From: a virus | IMG/VR virus record: IMGVR_UViG_3300036834_000060 | Coordinates: 1-35,982 of that record | Length of the DNA stretch: 35,982 nucleotides | Direction: 5' to 3' (one strand) | Shown here: in pieces, positions 16,402 to 25,772 of the stretch | Layout of the letters: each line of letters starts with the position of its first letter | Position numbering within the stretch: position 1 is the first letter of the stretch | The notes under the pieces: model-generated | Database searches by the model: none | Told to the model about the DNA's origin: nothing | What the model saw: only the letters and a program-made list of their open reading frames with translations | Translations under genes and position numbers: made by a program

Positions 16402-17189
16402 TGCCTCCTCCCAATACAGCAGTTCAGCTTGCATATCAAGTCTGCCCCATTATTCTGACCGGAGGAGCCGCATCTCAGGTTCCTAGCAGCATGATTGCGC
16501 TGCTGCAACTGTTTGCTGGATCTGGACAAAACTCTTTAGGATTACCGTTTGATATAGGTGATCTAGATGATGCATTTGGTGCATTCAACGTTTTACCGGG
16601 TGGGACGCTGGTAAGTCAACAAATAGGCAAGTATCCATTTGCTAATCAGTACACAGCCGCGAATGCTACGATTCAGGAACCATTAACTATTTCCGTTATT
16701 ATGGATTCCCCTATGAGGACCCCTCAGGCGTTTATCTATAAACAAGCGATTATGACGGCACTGAAAGGTACTTTAGAACGACACAATAATCTAGGTGGAA
16801 CTTATACAGTTATGACTCCAGCTTATATGTATACTGATCTTATATTGACTACATTCACAGATAGTTCGCGTGGCAATAACTCATTACCTCAAAATGCATG
16901 GCGTTTTGATTTTGAAAGACCATTAGTAGCTCTAGCTGATCTACAAGGTTCCCAGAACAATTTAATGAGTAAGATTACCAATGGCTTTCCTAGCAGTGGT
17001 GATTTATCAGGGGTCCAAGTTGGCACACTTGATGCACAGACATCACTTGCTCTTCGTCAGAATGCAAATACGGGTCTAGCAGGAGGCCTAACGTCGAATG
17101 TTCCAACTGTCGGTAATCTCGCACAGAATTATTTGAACTACCCGGTAATTCCAAGTGCTGGTGGATTTCCATTCAGTGGTATCTCATGA
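16401..17189 (+). CDS. Putative baseplate protein
   Basis: 262 residues, one-base overlap with the preceding stop. Features: a Gly/Ser-rich N-terminus, a central beta/alpha part with TIQEPLTISVIMDSPMRTPQ and MTALKGTLERHNNLGGTYTV, then TDSSRGNNSLPQNAWRFDFE, and a flexible C-terminus. The pattern of a strand TISVIMDSP followed by a helix and later W-R-F-D-F is like tail-tip proteins that carry a tube-like fold. It lies between the second tape-measure-like gene and the spike, so a hub or tube-initiator role is plausible. No firm family. Confidence 0.45.
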   Translation: MPPPNTAVQLAYQVCPIILTGGAASQVPSSMIALLQLFAGSGQNSLGLPFDIGDLDDAFGAFNVLPGGTLVSQQIGKYPFANQYTAANATIQEPLTISVIMDSPMRTPQAFIYKQAIMTALKGTLERHNNLGGTYTVMTPAYMYTDLILTTFTDSSRGNNSLPQNAWRFDFERPLVALADLQGSQNNLMSKITNGFPSSGDLSGVQVGTLDAQTSLALRQNANTGLAGGLTSNVPTVGNLAQNYLNYPVIPSAGGFPFSGIS

Positions 17190-17701
17190 GTACAATTATT
17201 CCATTTATCCCTTCGAATATTGTTACTCCAACATTCAAAGCGGCATTTGATGGAGATGACTATAAAGTGACGATTACTTGGAACATTTCTGCTCAACGAT
17301 ATTATGTGAATATTTATGCACAAGATGGAACATGGATCGTAACAGTGCCGTTGGTTCAAACACCTCCTTCTCGTGCTGTAGAAACCGTCTCTTATGATAT
17401 TCTGCGTCGTGTAATGACAGTAACACTTGTGAGTTCTCTTTATTTTCCTGTACCTATCGGTGCCAACTTAACGGTTCCAGGTACTATTGTAGATTATACA
17501 TTAGAAAATTTTGATCCTCCTGTATTAAACGGGAAACAAAGATCATTGCATATTGATGATCTTACTTTTTCTTTTCCACTAGCAGATGATCCAGGTCAAA
17601 TTCAGGTAATTGGTTCTGTTGCTCGATATATAGATATGGCAGAGGGTATTTTTCTATCTACGTTTATCTACCGTAATGGATCTTTCGAAATCACTCCGTA
17701 G
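17186..17701 (+). CDS. Putative baseplate protein, beta-rich
   Basis: 171 residues, ATGA overlap with the previous gene. Residues 15-110 are a run of beta strands: FDGDDYKVTITWNISAQRYY, NIYAQDGTWIVTVPLVQ and RRVMTVTLVSSLYFPVPIGA. This alternating pattern with a W-x-x-S/A-x-x-R/W-Y element is often seen in small baseplate proteins upstream of the gpV spike. No named family was recognised with confidence. Confidence 0.45.
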   Translation: MSTIIPFIPSNIVTPTFKAAFDGDDYKVTITWNISAQRYYVNIYAQDGTWIVTVPLVQTPPSRAVETVSYDILRRVMTVTLVSSLYFPVPIGANLTVPGTIVDYTLENFDPPVLNGKQRSLHIDDLTFSFPLADDPGQIQVIGSVARYIDMAEGIFLSTFIYRNGSFEITP

Positions 17702-17709
17702 GAGAATCC

Positions 17710-18582
17710 ATGGGCCGCTACGACTCACATAAACATCCTTTCCAGAATAATATGAATATTTGGTCCAAGAAGAGGACCAATTCTGTACAGGAAAACCAAT
17801 CAAAATCTGTCCCCTGTCACGTACAAAAGGTTGAAAAGGATTTTATCCACGTTGCATTTGAAACACAGAATGGAATCTTTACTCCTCCGGTAGTTAAGAT
17901 TCCACAATCTTGGTCTCAGTTTTCACGTGAACCAACTCAACAGAAAGATAAAGGGTATGCGGTACCCTCTGACTACTATCTGGGTGGTGTTACTGGTGAT
18001 TCTGGTGGTAATACTAATTTCTATCCTCGCGCTAACCTAACTGCACTATCGTTTAATGGTGTCAGTCATAAACAGAATCCTGATAGGGATTATGATCAGC
18101 ATACACATATGGGTGGACCTAATGGATGGGTTGTTGGTTCATTCAAACAGCAACAACAAGATCAACAGCAACAGAGCTCACAACAAGGAGCCGCAACCTC
18201 TGCAGCTTTGTTCGCACGTACGACTTCTACATTTAGAGCTAGGCAACAAGCGCTTCAAAGAGGACCTGTAGTTGGGACCCTAGACTCATCTTCATCAGCA
18301 GGTGGAGGTACTGGAAGTAGCGGCAGTAGCGGACAACAACAAGATGATGATAAGACACAATTTAGCTTTGACAAGAATAAAAAGGCTGTCGTTCAAAGTA
18401 AAGATGAAAATCATCAACTGCTTATAGATTCTGAGAATAAAAATGTTGGATTAACGTCTTCTCAAAACATATTCCATAACCCTGGAAACGGGAATGTTTA
18501 TCTGGGTGATAAAGATGGCAGTGGAATGGCGCGTGTTATGACAGAAAAAGGTCCAAGTAAAAACACTTATGCGAAGGTCTAA
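17710..18582 (+). CDS. Baseplate spike / assembly protein (gpV-like)
   Basis: 290 residues, with TAGGAG at 17699-17704. Residues about 32-130 look like the OB-fold of gpV/gp138-type spike proteins: CHVQKVEKDFIHVAFETQNG, VVKIPQSWSQF, then a VPSDYYLGGVTG loop and N-L-T-A-L-S-F. The Q-H-T-H-M-G-G segment (about 130) is typical of the OB-to-spike link. A Gln/Ser-rich linker follows (with three Q-rich runs), and the last ~75 residues form beta-helix-like repeats (AVVQSKDENHQLLIDSENKN, VYLGDKDGSG). The protein would form the membrane-piercing tip of the tail. Confidence 0.62.
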   Translation: MGRYDSHKHPFQNNMNIWSKKRTNSVQENQSKSVPCHVQKVEKDFIHVAFETQNGIFTPPVVKIPQSWSQFSREPTQQKDKGYAVPSDYYLGGVTGDSGGNTNFYPRANLTALSFNGVSHKQNPDRDYDQHTHMGGPNGWVVGSFKQQQQDQQQQSSQQGAATSAALFARTTSTFRARQQALQRGPVVGTLDSSSSAGGGTGSSGSSGQQQDDDKTQFSFDKNKKAVVQSKDENHQLLIDSENKNVGLTSSQNIFHNPGNGNVYLGDKDGSGMARVMTEKGPSKNTYAKV

Positions 18583-18987
18583 ATGAGAACCTATGGTCGT
18601 ACTCAAGACGTATTGTCCGGAAAGAAAACGTGGTGGATAGTCACAACCGATGTTAATGGATTTAATGATGGAGTCTTTTTAACAACACTGGCTCAGGTAT
18701 GCAAATTGAACTTGGGTGAGAGTCCGTTTTTTGCTAATTATGGTATTCCGGCACATCCTTCTGTGGTGACTCAGATATACCCAGATTTCTTTATGGTCAG
18801 AACTCAACAACAATTCGCTCCTTACTTTGCTTCGTTAATCATGACGCCTGCTCCCATACCACAAGGAGCAGCGGATAGTGATGATGGAAGGCCAGTTCCT
18901 GCATACAACATCCAGGTTCTTACAAACTATGGTTCCATAATCGGTATTCGTACTCGACCCGGCTATCCACTTAGTCAGCCAATCTGA
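18583..18987 (+). CDS. Baseplate wedge protein (gp25/W-like)
   Basis: 134 residues, starting immediately after the spike stop. It contains TTLAQVCKLNLGESPFFANY followed by GIP, close to the conserved L-x-x-x-x-x-G-E-x-x-x-x-x-x-x-G-I-P pattern of gp25/gpW-type wedge proteins. These proteins link the sheath and wedge in P2-like and T4-like baseplates. It sits between spike and J-like genes, the standard V-W-J order. Confidence 0.62.
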   Translation: MRTYGRTQDVLSGKKTWWIVTTDVNGFNDGVFLTTLAQVCKLNLGESPFFANYGIPAHPSVVTQIYPDFFMVRTQQQFAPYFASLIMTPAPIPQGAADSDDGRPVPAYNIQVLTNYGSIIGIRTRPGYPLSQPI

Positions 18988-18999
18988 ACGAGTTGTGAA

Positions 19000-20427
19000 A
19001 TGGCTATTCTTCCCCTTGTAATGACTCCTCAGGGCCTGCAACCAGCCTCTCCGGCTGATCTGCGTAATAGACTAATTACACTTGTCGCCGGATCTAATCC
19101 TGATTATACCGCCAACCTTCCAGGTTCATTGATTGAAGATGTCTCAAGCACAGACACCTATGCTCTTGTTGAAAGTGATAGTTTCTTAGTTGATCTAGTG
19201 AACTCTGTTACTCCATTTGCAGCTAATCCATATCTACTAAACCAACTCGGTATTCTTTATGGTGTAGATAAACAACCAATCACTAATACGTCTGTCTTTG
19301 TGGTTTTCACGGGCACCCCCGGTTATATCATTCCTCAAGGATTTGTTGTTTCTGATGGTACGTATCAATATGTGGCACAGACAGGATCAATCGTAGGATT
19401 AAATGGAAATACCCTCCCAGTTTACTGTCTAGCAGCTCAAGCAGGAGCTTGGCCGGTAGCTTTGAATACTGTCGTCGAAATGGCTACTTCCGTCCCGGCT
19501 AATGTTTCATTGACAGTTACAAATCCTGTCTCAGGTATTCCATCACAATCTGGTGAACCAATCAGTGTTTACCGGGAGCGTGTCTTTACGGCTGGTCTTG
19601 CTGCTTCTACAGGTATGTCTCGATATTTAAAGACACTTCTTTCAAATGTACCTGGAGTACAAAATCGTCTTGTTTCTGTGCAGGAGCAAGAAGATCTTTC
19701 AGCGTTTACCGTTATTGTAGGTGGTGGTGATCCATATCAAGTTGCGTATGCGATTTGGTCTGCGGACTTTTATACTCCAGGTCTAACCGGGGGTATTATT
19801 CGTGTTGCAGGTATTTCAAATACAAATCCTGTTGTAGTCACAACTGTAGATAATCATAATCTAGCTACGGGAGATATTGAAGTGGTTTCTGATAATATTG
19901 GTGTTTCACATATTAATGATAATGCATATTCAATTACTGTGACTAGTTTGAAAACATTTACAATTCCAGTAGATGGAACACCATATGGAACGTATCAGTC
20001 TGGAGGTATTGTAACACCGAATCCGATCAATGAACTTGTTACTGTCTCTGATTATCCTGATAGTTTTTCAATTCCGTTTGTTATTCCTCCACAAGAACTT
20101 GTGAATATTACTGTGACTTGGAGGACAGATTCTCCAAATTATGTTTCTTCTGCTGCTGTTGCTCAATATGCGACTCCTGCAATTATAGATTATATCAATA
20201 GCTTGCCAGCAGGCACGACTCCTATTAACTTGAATGTGTTAAATGAGGTATTTATAGATTCTCTGGTATCAATTATTTCTGGAGAATTAATTATCAGTAT
20301 CGATTGGACTATCTCTGTTAGTGGTGTAGGTGTCAATCCATCACCGGGAACGCAGGTTATTTTTGGTGATAGATACAGTTACTTTTATACGGATACTTCA
20401 CAAGTATCTGTGGTTCAGGGTGCCTGA
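19000..20427 (+). CDS. Baseplate J-like protein
   Basis: 475 residues, a wedge component of contractile-tail baseplates. Landmarks of the family are present: an N-terminal SPADLRNRLITLVAGSNPDY helix, VESDSFLVDLVNSVTPFAA, the LNQLGILYGVDKQP motif, then V-F-T-G-T-P-G-Y-I-I-P-Q-G and the core G-E-P-I-S-V-Y-R-E-R around residue 190. Residues about 265-345 look like an inserted beta domain (VVVTTVDNHNLATGDIEVVS) of the kind found in phage sheath and fibre proteins. Stop overlaps the next start. Confidence 0.78.
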   Translation: MAILPLVMTPQGLQPASPADLRNRLITLVAGSNPDYTANLPGSLIEDVSSTDTYALVESDSFLVDLVNSVTPFAANPYLLNQLGILYGVDKQPITNTSVFVVFTGTPGYIIPQGFVVSDGTYQYVAQTGSIVGLNGNTLPVYCLAAQAGAWPVALNTVVEMATSVPANVSLTVTNPVSGIPSQSGEPISVYRERVFTAGLAASTGMSRYLKTLLSNVPGVQNRLVSVQEQEDLSAFTVIVGGGDPYQVAYAIWSADFYTPGLTGGIIRVAGISNTNPVVVTTVDNHNLATGDIEVVSDNIGVSHINDNAYSITVTSLKTFTIPVDGTPYGTYQSGGIVTPNPINELVTVSDYPDSFSIPFVIPPQELVNITVTWRTDSPNYVSSAAVAQYATPAIIDYINSLPAGTTPINLNVLNEVFIDSLVSIISGELIISIDWTISVSGVGVNPSPGTQVIFGDRYSYFYTDTSQVSVVQGA

Positions 20428-21668
20428 TGTATATTCTTAAACCCGGTCTTGTAACTCAGATAGATGTTGGCGGACTCTCTGTATTAGTCGCTGATACTAA
20501 GATGGGTGATAAGGGTGGTCTTATTAGGAATCCTCTTTCGCCTAGTGATCAAGGATTAGATGTTTCTGAGTCACTTTGGGTTAATCTTTTAGGATCTGCG
20601 GTTACGGCGGCTGTTAACGGAACAGTCGAAATTGTACCCGGTCAAACATTTCTTTGCCCACCTAATGTGAATGTTTGGGTCACGGCTGTAAGCTCTGGTC
20701 ATAAGTTTACAGCATTCTTTTCTGCTAAGTATTCAGTCCCATTTCCTCCAACAACTGTTCCAGGTCAACCTGGAAGCGGAAGTGGAGCTAGTTTTGGAGG
20801 GTTTGTGGGTGGGAAACCTTTTCCACCTGATGGTGTGACTGGTCTTACTAATGTAATTCCTTCGTACTTATACCAAGAATATTCTGATGATGATGATTTA
20901 CAGGGATTTGTTGAAGCACAGAATGAATGCCAGCAGGATTATGTAGATACATTTAACGCTTTAAATCTTCCGATATATACAGGTCAACCTTCACTTGTTG
21001 CTGGCAAATTGTTAGATTGGGTTGGGACAGGTGTTTATGGAATGTCCCGTCCAGCTCTAACCTCTGGTCGACCATTAACTATGGGTCCGCTAAATACATG
21101 GGGTTGTGATTGGTTATTCCCAGAATGGGGCATGGCACCTCCAAATGTAGCAGTCAACTTTGGCCTGAATGAATTACAATTCCTAAGTGTTGGTGAGATT
21201 ATTATAACAGATGATGATCTATATCGTCGTATTTTGACTTGGCATCTGTATAAAGGTGACGGTAACTATTTTAGTGTTCCATTTATGAAACGTCGTATTT
21301 GGCGATTTTTATACGGTACGAATGGGACATCTCCAGAATCAGTTGATTGGTGGGAAAATGATAAATCCATTGGCGATATGGAACAAATTAGCGTCAGTAT
21401 TGGTGTAAATCAAAATATAACGATTCGGTTTATTCTGGGTAAGCGAACGGTTACAGGTGGGGCTCTACTCAATATGTTTGGGCCAAATGGATTTGGTCCA
21501 GCAATCGGTGTGTCACCTCCTGCCTATGCGCCTATTCCACTGAATGATTTAGATACCACTTATGCCCCTTATCCACCGCTTCCTTATATGTCCACATTCA
21601 AGGCAGCACTGGATTCTGGAGTCTTGGAAGTTCCGTACCAGTTTAACTTCACTTGTCACATTGGATAG
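20427..21668 (+). CDS. Tail protein I-like baseplate protein with N-terminal shared module
   Basis: 413 residues. Residues 6-98 are a copy of the module also at 4805 and 23133: PGLVTQ, NPLSPSDQGL and GHKFTAFF. After a Gly-rich linker, residues about 135-300 resemble gpI/DUF2612-type tail proteins: YQEYSDDDDLQGFVEAQNEC, LDWVGTGVYG, TDDDLYRRILTWHLYKGDG and FMKRRIWRFLYG. The gene follows J, as expected for gpI, which connects wedges to fibres. The module fused to its N-terminus is not a usual part of gpI. Confidence 0.6.
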   Translation: MYILKPGLVTQIDVGGLSVLVADTKMGDKGGLIRNPLSPSDQGLDVSESLWVNLLGSAVTAAVNGTVEIVPGQTFLCPPNVNVWVTAVSSGHKFTAFFSAKYSVPFPPTTVPGQPGSGSGASFGGFVGGKPFPPDGVTGLTNVIPSYLYQEYSDDDDLQGFVEAQNECQQDYVDTFNALNLPIYTGQPSLVAGKLLDWVGTGVYGMSRPALTSGRPLTMGPLNTWGCDWLFPEWGMAPPNVAVNFGLNELQFLSVGEIIITDDDLYRRILTWHLYKGDGNYFSVPFMKRRIWRFLYGTNGTSPESVDWWENDKSIGDMEQISVSIGVNQNITIRFILGKRTVTGGALLNMFGPNGFGPAIGVSPPAYAPIPLNDLDTTYAPYPPLPYMSTFKAALDSGVLEVPYQFNFTCHIG

Positions 21669-21677
21669 GGCGTCAAC

Positions 21678-23120
21678 ATGACAATACTTTGGAGCAATAA
21701 CGCCTCTACCACTGTATCGGGCAGCATTACGGCTGGAGGCACATCTGTTCAGCTTGCTGCTGGTACAGGAGCTTTATTCCCTAACCCAACTGGAGGTGAC
21801 TATTACGTTGCAACTTTCTATGATCAAGCAACAAAGACACAGAATGAAATCATTCATGTCACAGCAATGGCTGGTGATGTTGCGACCATTGTTCGTGCGC
21901 AAGAAGGAACAATTGCACAAGCTTGGAATGCAGGTGATATCTTTGCTAATCTTGTCACAGCAGGAACTCTGCGTGCCTTTGTTCAAGCAGGAACTGGACC
22001 TGCCAATACTTCATTAGTTTATGTTGGTACAGACGTTTCAACGACTCCGGGCACCATCATTTGCCCAACGAATCCTGTTCCGGCTAGTCTTGCAGTTGGT
22101 ATGATATTTGATATCAAAGTAGCTAATCTAAACCCCGGTCCAGTTCTATTGCAATTGAATGGTAATGCTGGAATTGCTGCTGTACGAACTGATGGTTCAG
22201 CAATGGTTGGCGGCAATATCGTCGCAGGTGAAAACTATCTATTCATGTATAACGGAGTTAACTTTACTTCAACAGTTCCACCTATCCCCGCTACGCCTCC
22301 GCAAACTGTTTTCTATGTCAGACCTGATGGAAATGATAATAACAGTGGGTTTGCGAATACTCCGACTGCTGCCTTTTTAACTATCTCAGGAGCAATGTAT
22401 CAAATCAAAACAAGATATATTTCTCAGAATGCAATTACGCTTCGTGTGGCAGATGGCTTGTATGTTGATGCTGTTTTTGATTCTACCAATTATATTGCCT
22501 CATGGAATATCATTGGAAACTCTGCCAATCCCGGCAATGTCACCATTGTTGCAACTGCCATTACTCAGGCTTCCTATCCACCACATGCATCTATTGCTCG
22601 TAGTTGTATCTCCTATTCAATGGCTAACATTACGATCAATGGGTTTACTTTCCAGTCATATTATGAAAACGCCGGAAGTAATGGTGGAGGTAATCTAACA
22701 ATCTATAATTGTGCTTTCACAGCACCAACATCTGGTAATGCTACTCCTATTACTTCCAACGTGTCAGGAAAATGTGGACTATACGGTAATTGTTCTTATA
22801 GTGGAGCAGTCGCGGCTATTTGTATCTTCTCTGCTTATGATGCTGGTTCAATGATTCTTGGTTATAATGATGCTATCTCAACCAACAATCTTGTCTTCAA
22901 TATCAATGGCACACCGACTATCACTAGTGCCACAGCTCTTGCGACAGGTGTAGGAAATATCATTGTTCACAATGCTGCTGTTTCTTTCACTGGTGGTATT
23001 CCAGCCTGTAGACAATTTATCGCTTCAGCAGCCGGGGGTATCTCATTCTCAACTGGTGTCACAACAGTCTTCCCGGGCACTCAACCTGGACTTGTGTCAT
23101 CTCCAGGTTGGACTAGTTAA
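21678..23120 (+). CDS. Tail fibre/spike with parallel beta-helix domain
   Basis: 480 residues, GATAGGG upstream. N-terminal residues 1-100 hold a small beta domain seen in fibres: TTVSGSITAGGTSVQLAAGT, then NEIIHVTAMAGDVATIVRAQ and EGT-A-x-x-W-x-x-G-D. Residues about 210-480 begin with FYVRPDGNDNNSGFANTPTA, the classic opening of right-handed beta-helix proteins of the pectin-lyase fold, followed by repeated N-I-T-I / N-I-I-V strands. Likely a receptor-binding or glycan-acting tail spike; no catalytic residues could be assigned. Confidence 0.65.
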   Translation: MTILWSNNASTTVSGSITAGGTSVQLAAGTGALFPNPTGGDYYVATFYDQATKTQNEIIHVTAMAGDVATIVRAQEGTIAQAWNAGDIFANLVTAGTLRAFVQAGTGPANTSLVYVGTDVSTTPGTIICPTNPVPASLAVGMIFDIKVANLNPGPVLLQLNGNAGIAAVRTDGSAMVGGNIVAGENYLFMYNGVNFTSTVPPIPATPPQTVFYVRPDGNDNNSGFANTPTAAFLTISGAMYQIKTRYISQNAITLRVADGLYVDAVFDSTNYIASWNIIGNSANPGNVTIVATAITQASYPPHASIARSCISYSMANITINGFTFQSYYENAGSNGGGNLTIYNCAFTAPTSGNATPITSNVSGKCGLYGNCSYSGAVAAICIFSAYDAGSMILGYNDAISTNNLVFNINGTPTITSATALATGVGNIIVHNAAVSFTGGIPACRQFIASAAGGISFSTGVTTVFPGTQPGLVSSPGWTS

Positions 23121-23132
23121 TGGAGAAATCAA

Positions 23133-23441
23133 ATGGCTTCAACTCCAGTTGTTGGGCTCGCAACGCAAACAGGAGCTACTGCCGGTATTCCAGTCAATGC
23201 TATCTCTGCCAATCAGACCGGCGGATATGTTGTTAATCCTCTGTTGGCAGCAGATCAGGGGCTTGCAGCCGCAGAAGTGTTGTTTGTGAATCAAGTTGGT
23301 AATGCTATAACTAACGCGAATGGGACGACCATAGCTCTACAGCCGGGTCAGTCATATACAGTTATTCCTCAAACGACGACTCCTGTTAGTGTCTGTTCTC
23401 TTAGTCCTAATCACAAATTCACAGCGGTTATGTGGCCATGA
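23133..23441 (+). CDS. Stand-alone copy of the shared virion module
   Basis: 102 residues, with GGAG at 23122-23125. Nearly the whole protein aligns with residues 69-167 of the 4805 protein and 6-98 of the 20427 protein: VGLATQT, VVNPLLAADQGLAAAEVLFV, NGTTIALQPGQS and NHKFTAV. It sits between two fibre genes and overlaps the next start (ATGA). It may be a small adaptor or decoration protein in the fibre base. I recognise no named family. Confidence 0.65.
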   Translation: MASTPVVGLATQTGATAGIPVNAISANQTGGYVVNPLLAADQGLAAAEVLFVNQVGNAITNANGTTIALQPGQSYTVIPQTTTPVSVCSLSPNHKFTAVMWP

Positions 23442-24187
23442 GTGATATATTACAGCCAGCCCCTGTAGAAACTATTCTGGGCTCTGGTGCGGGTGGGCCA
23501 CTCACGGCTCCTGGACCATGGATTCAATATACCGGATATCTACAATATGCTGGAGGAGTCGTAGTTGGTAGTCCTACAGGAGGGAATCAAGGTGCTGGAA
23601 CGATAAATGCTCCAGCGGTCTATGCCAATGGGTCCCAGATAATTCCTGCCAATTATGTCAATCTATCTGGCGGGACAATGACCGGTCCATTGATTTTGTC
23701 AGGCGACCCAACCAATCCGCTCGGTTCTACGACAAAACAATACTCAGATACAAAGGTTCCACTGGCAGGTGGAACAATGACTGGTCCGCTAATTCAAGCA
23801 GCAGACCCTGTGAATAATCTTGGCACTGCAACGAAACAGTATGTCGATAATAAGGCGGCTCTTTATCTTCCACTTATCGGTGGGACACTGACAGGATTTC
23901 TTACTTTATCAGCAGATCCGACTAATCTACTTCATTCGGCAACAAAGCAATATGTCGATAATCATATCAGTGGAGCAGTTGCGAATTATTTGCCTCTTGC
24001 CGGTGGAACGTTGACCGGTGCATTGACGTTAGCTGCTGATCCTACAACGGCTCTTGGAGCCGCAACGAAAGAATATGTGGATGGTCGTACAACAGGATTT
24101 ACCATACCAGATGCACCTTCTGATGGATCTACGTATGGTCGGAATAATGCTGCATGGACCAATGTCATTGATGCGGGGACTTACTGA
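23438..24187 (+). CDS. Repeat-containing tail fibre protein
   Basis: 249 residues from ATG 23438, which overlaps the previous stop; a GTG two codons earlier is also possible. Four repeats of about 36 residues make up the centre: LAGGTMTGPL, A-D-P-T-x-x-L-G and ATKQYVDN. This is the common phage fibre repeat that forms a trimeric shaft. The C-terminus TNVIDAGTY matches the end of the collagen-like fibre at 3879-4805. The stop shares a base with the next fibre gene. Confidence 0.75.
   Translation: MSDILQPAPVETILGSGAGGPLTAPGPWIQYTGYLQYAGGVVVGSPTGGNQGAGTINAPAVYANGSQIIPANYVNLSGGTMTGPLILSGDPTNPLGSTTKQYSDTKVPLAGGTMTGPLIQAADPVNNLGTATKQYVDNKAALYLPLIGGTLTGFLTLSADPTNLLHSATKQYVDNHISGAVANYLPLAGGTLTGALTLAADPTTALGAATKEYVDGRTTGFTIPDAPSDGSTYGRNNAAWTNVIDAGTY
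23654..24102 (+). repeat. Four fibre-shaft repeats
   Basis: Four imperfect units of roughly 105-120 bases, each encoding GGTMTGPL or GGTLTGxL, then ADPxxxLG and TKQY. Limits are approximate and were read from the protein sequence. Confidence 0.75.
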
Positions 24188-25554
24188 TGGCCAACGTCAT
24201 TAAATTACTACGCTCAATCACAGCCGGTAGTCGCCCATCAGGTAAGACATATGGTGAACCATATGTCAATATATCGGATGGCCAATTAGGGGTCTTTGAT
24301 TCTAGTAACGCAGCTCGTGATTTGATTGGTGTTCCATTCTTTTCTGCGAATGCGAATTACAATGCTGGCCGACCAGTCAATTATCAAGGCCAAGAATATG
24401 TGGCATTGGTAAATGTGGCAGCGGGTGCTTGGAATCCAGCACAATGGACTCTGGTGGCAACTCAAAACTATATTGCCAGTCATACGAATTGGGATGCATT
24501 GGCTTATATGAACATGGCCATCAATCCTAGGATGGATATAAGTCAAGAACGTGGGAATTATAATGATACTGGCGGTATTCTATCAATGACGAGCGGCACA
24601 CAGAGATATGTTCTTGATGGATACCAAGCTTATTTTAAGAATGCCTCGGCAACAGTGAGTGTGGCTCAAATGTCATTAGTTACGTTTGGAGTACCTTATC
24701 AGAATTTTTCAAATTCTCTGTATTTGTATACGGGAAATGGGTTTACGACACTGGCGAATGGTGATTGTAGCTCAGTTTTTGTTATGGTCGAAGGTTATCG
24801 GATGGCTCGGTTAAATTGGGGAACAGTCGCCGCTCAACCATTGACTTATGCCTTTGCGCTGTATGCTGGTGGTGCTGGAACCTTTTTTATTCGATTCATG
24901 AACGCTACTACAAATCGTACCTATTATCAAGAACTGGTGTCTCCCGGTCTAGGCTGGCATTTCTATACCGGTACAATTCCTGGTGATACAGCAGGCACAT
25001 GGAACAGAGACACTGGTGTCGGTTTGTATTTTCAGATCTTTTTCTGTGGAAAAGATGCAACAGCCGCAGTCCTAAACACTTGGGGAACAGTGACACCGAT
25101 ACAGACACCAAATAATGGAAATCTATTGGCTGCGGCTGCAACGAATATTTGTCTCACTGGAATCTATCTTGGTGCCGGAACTTTGACAATACCTGAGGCT
25201 GCCTTACCCAATCTGATGCGTCCAAGTGGTGATGAACTACCAATCTGTCAACGCTATAGTGAAAGTGGAGGAGGACCAGTGAACCTTATTTCTGGTCTTA
25301 GTAATCTTCACATTGTTCAATCAATCTACTATGTTCCATATACCGTTACCAAGCGAATAAATCCCCCTAGTATCGCATATAGAGGACAATGGCTATATTA
25401 TTCTGCTGGAAACCCCACGCTATTTACTCCATTGAATGCGAGTGGTTCTATCAATGGTATGAGTTTTTATCGATCAGACTTTACAGACTGGGAAGGATGG
25501 TGCCCTCATACGGGAACTCCTCCCGGAACTTGGTTCGCAGATTCGAGGCTATGA
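24187..25554 (+). CDS. Distal tail fibre / receptor-binding protein
   Basis: 455 residues, one-base overlap with the preceding fibre. The N-terminal VIKLLRSITAGSRPSGKTYG, then EPYVNISDGQLGVFD, is a common fibre attachment motif. Residues 50-90 read like a small carbohydrate-binding domain (YNAGRPVNYQGQEYVALVNV). The remaining ~350 residues are beta-rich and unlike fibre shafts, with aromatic-rich strands (LGWHFYTGTIPGDTAGTWNR), consistent with a receptor-binding head. The exact receptor cannot be told from sequence. Confidence 0.6.
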   Translation: MANVIKLLRSITAGSRPSGKTYGEPYVNISDGQLGVFDSSNAARDLIGVPFFSANANYNAGRPVNYQGQEYVALVNVAAGAWNPAQWTLVATQNYIASHTNWDALAYMNMAINPRMDISQERGNYNDTGGILSMTSGTQRYVLDGYQAYFKNASATVSVAQMSLVTFGVPYQNFSNSLYLYTGNGFTTLANGDCSSVFVMVEGYRMARLNWGTVAAQPLTYAFALYAGGAGTFFIRFMNATTNRTYYQELVSPGLGWHFYTGTIPGDTAGTWNRDTGVGLYFQIFFCGKDATAAVLNTWGTVTPIQTPNNGNLLAAAATNICLTGIYLGAGTLTIPEAALPNLMRPSGDELPICQRYSESGGGPVNLISGLSNLHIVQSIYYVPYTVTKRINPPSIAYRGQWLYYSAGNPTLFTPLNASGSINGMSFYRSDFTDWEGWCPHTGTPPGTWFADSRL

Positions 25555-25772
25555 CCATGACAAAGATGTACTATGAGTTTTTGTCTCCTACAGGCGATGT
25601 AGAATCTAATATCATCAAGCTTATAGATACTGACGAAAAAGGTATAGAAACATTTATCCACAATACTGGTGATCCTAGTAACCGGGTGTGGCAAGAATAT
25701 CAGGACTGGTTAGAAGCAGGGAACACTGTCATTCCAGCTACTCCAAACACCGGGAGTAATCAAGATGAGTGA
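25551..25772 (+). CDS. Small fibre-assembly-like protein
   Basis: 73 residues from ATG 25551, overlapping the previous stop; ATG 25557 is an alternative. The longer open frame upstream lies inside the fibre gene. WQEYQDWLEAGNTVIPA near the C-terminus is like the W-x-x-Y-x-x-W-L-x-x-G-N-x-P motif found in small phage fibre-assembly and XkdW-like proteins. Its place after the fibre genes fits that role. Confidence 0.55.
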   Translation: MTMTKMYYEFLSPTGDVESNIIKLIDTDEKGIETFIHNTGDPSNRVWQEYQDWLEAGNTVIPATPNTGSNQDE

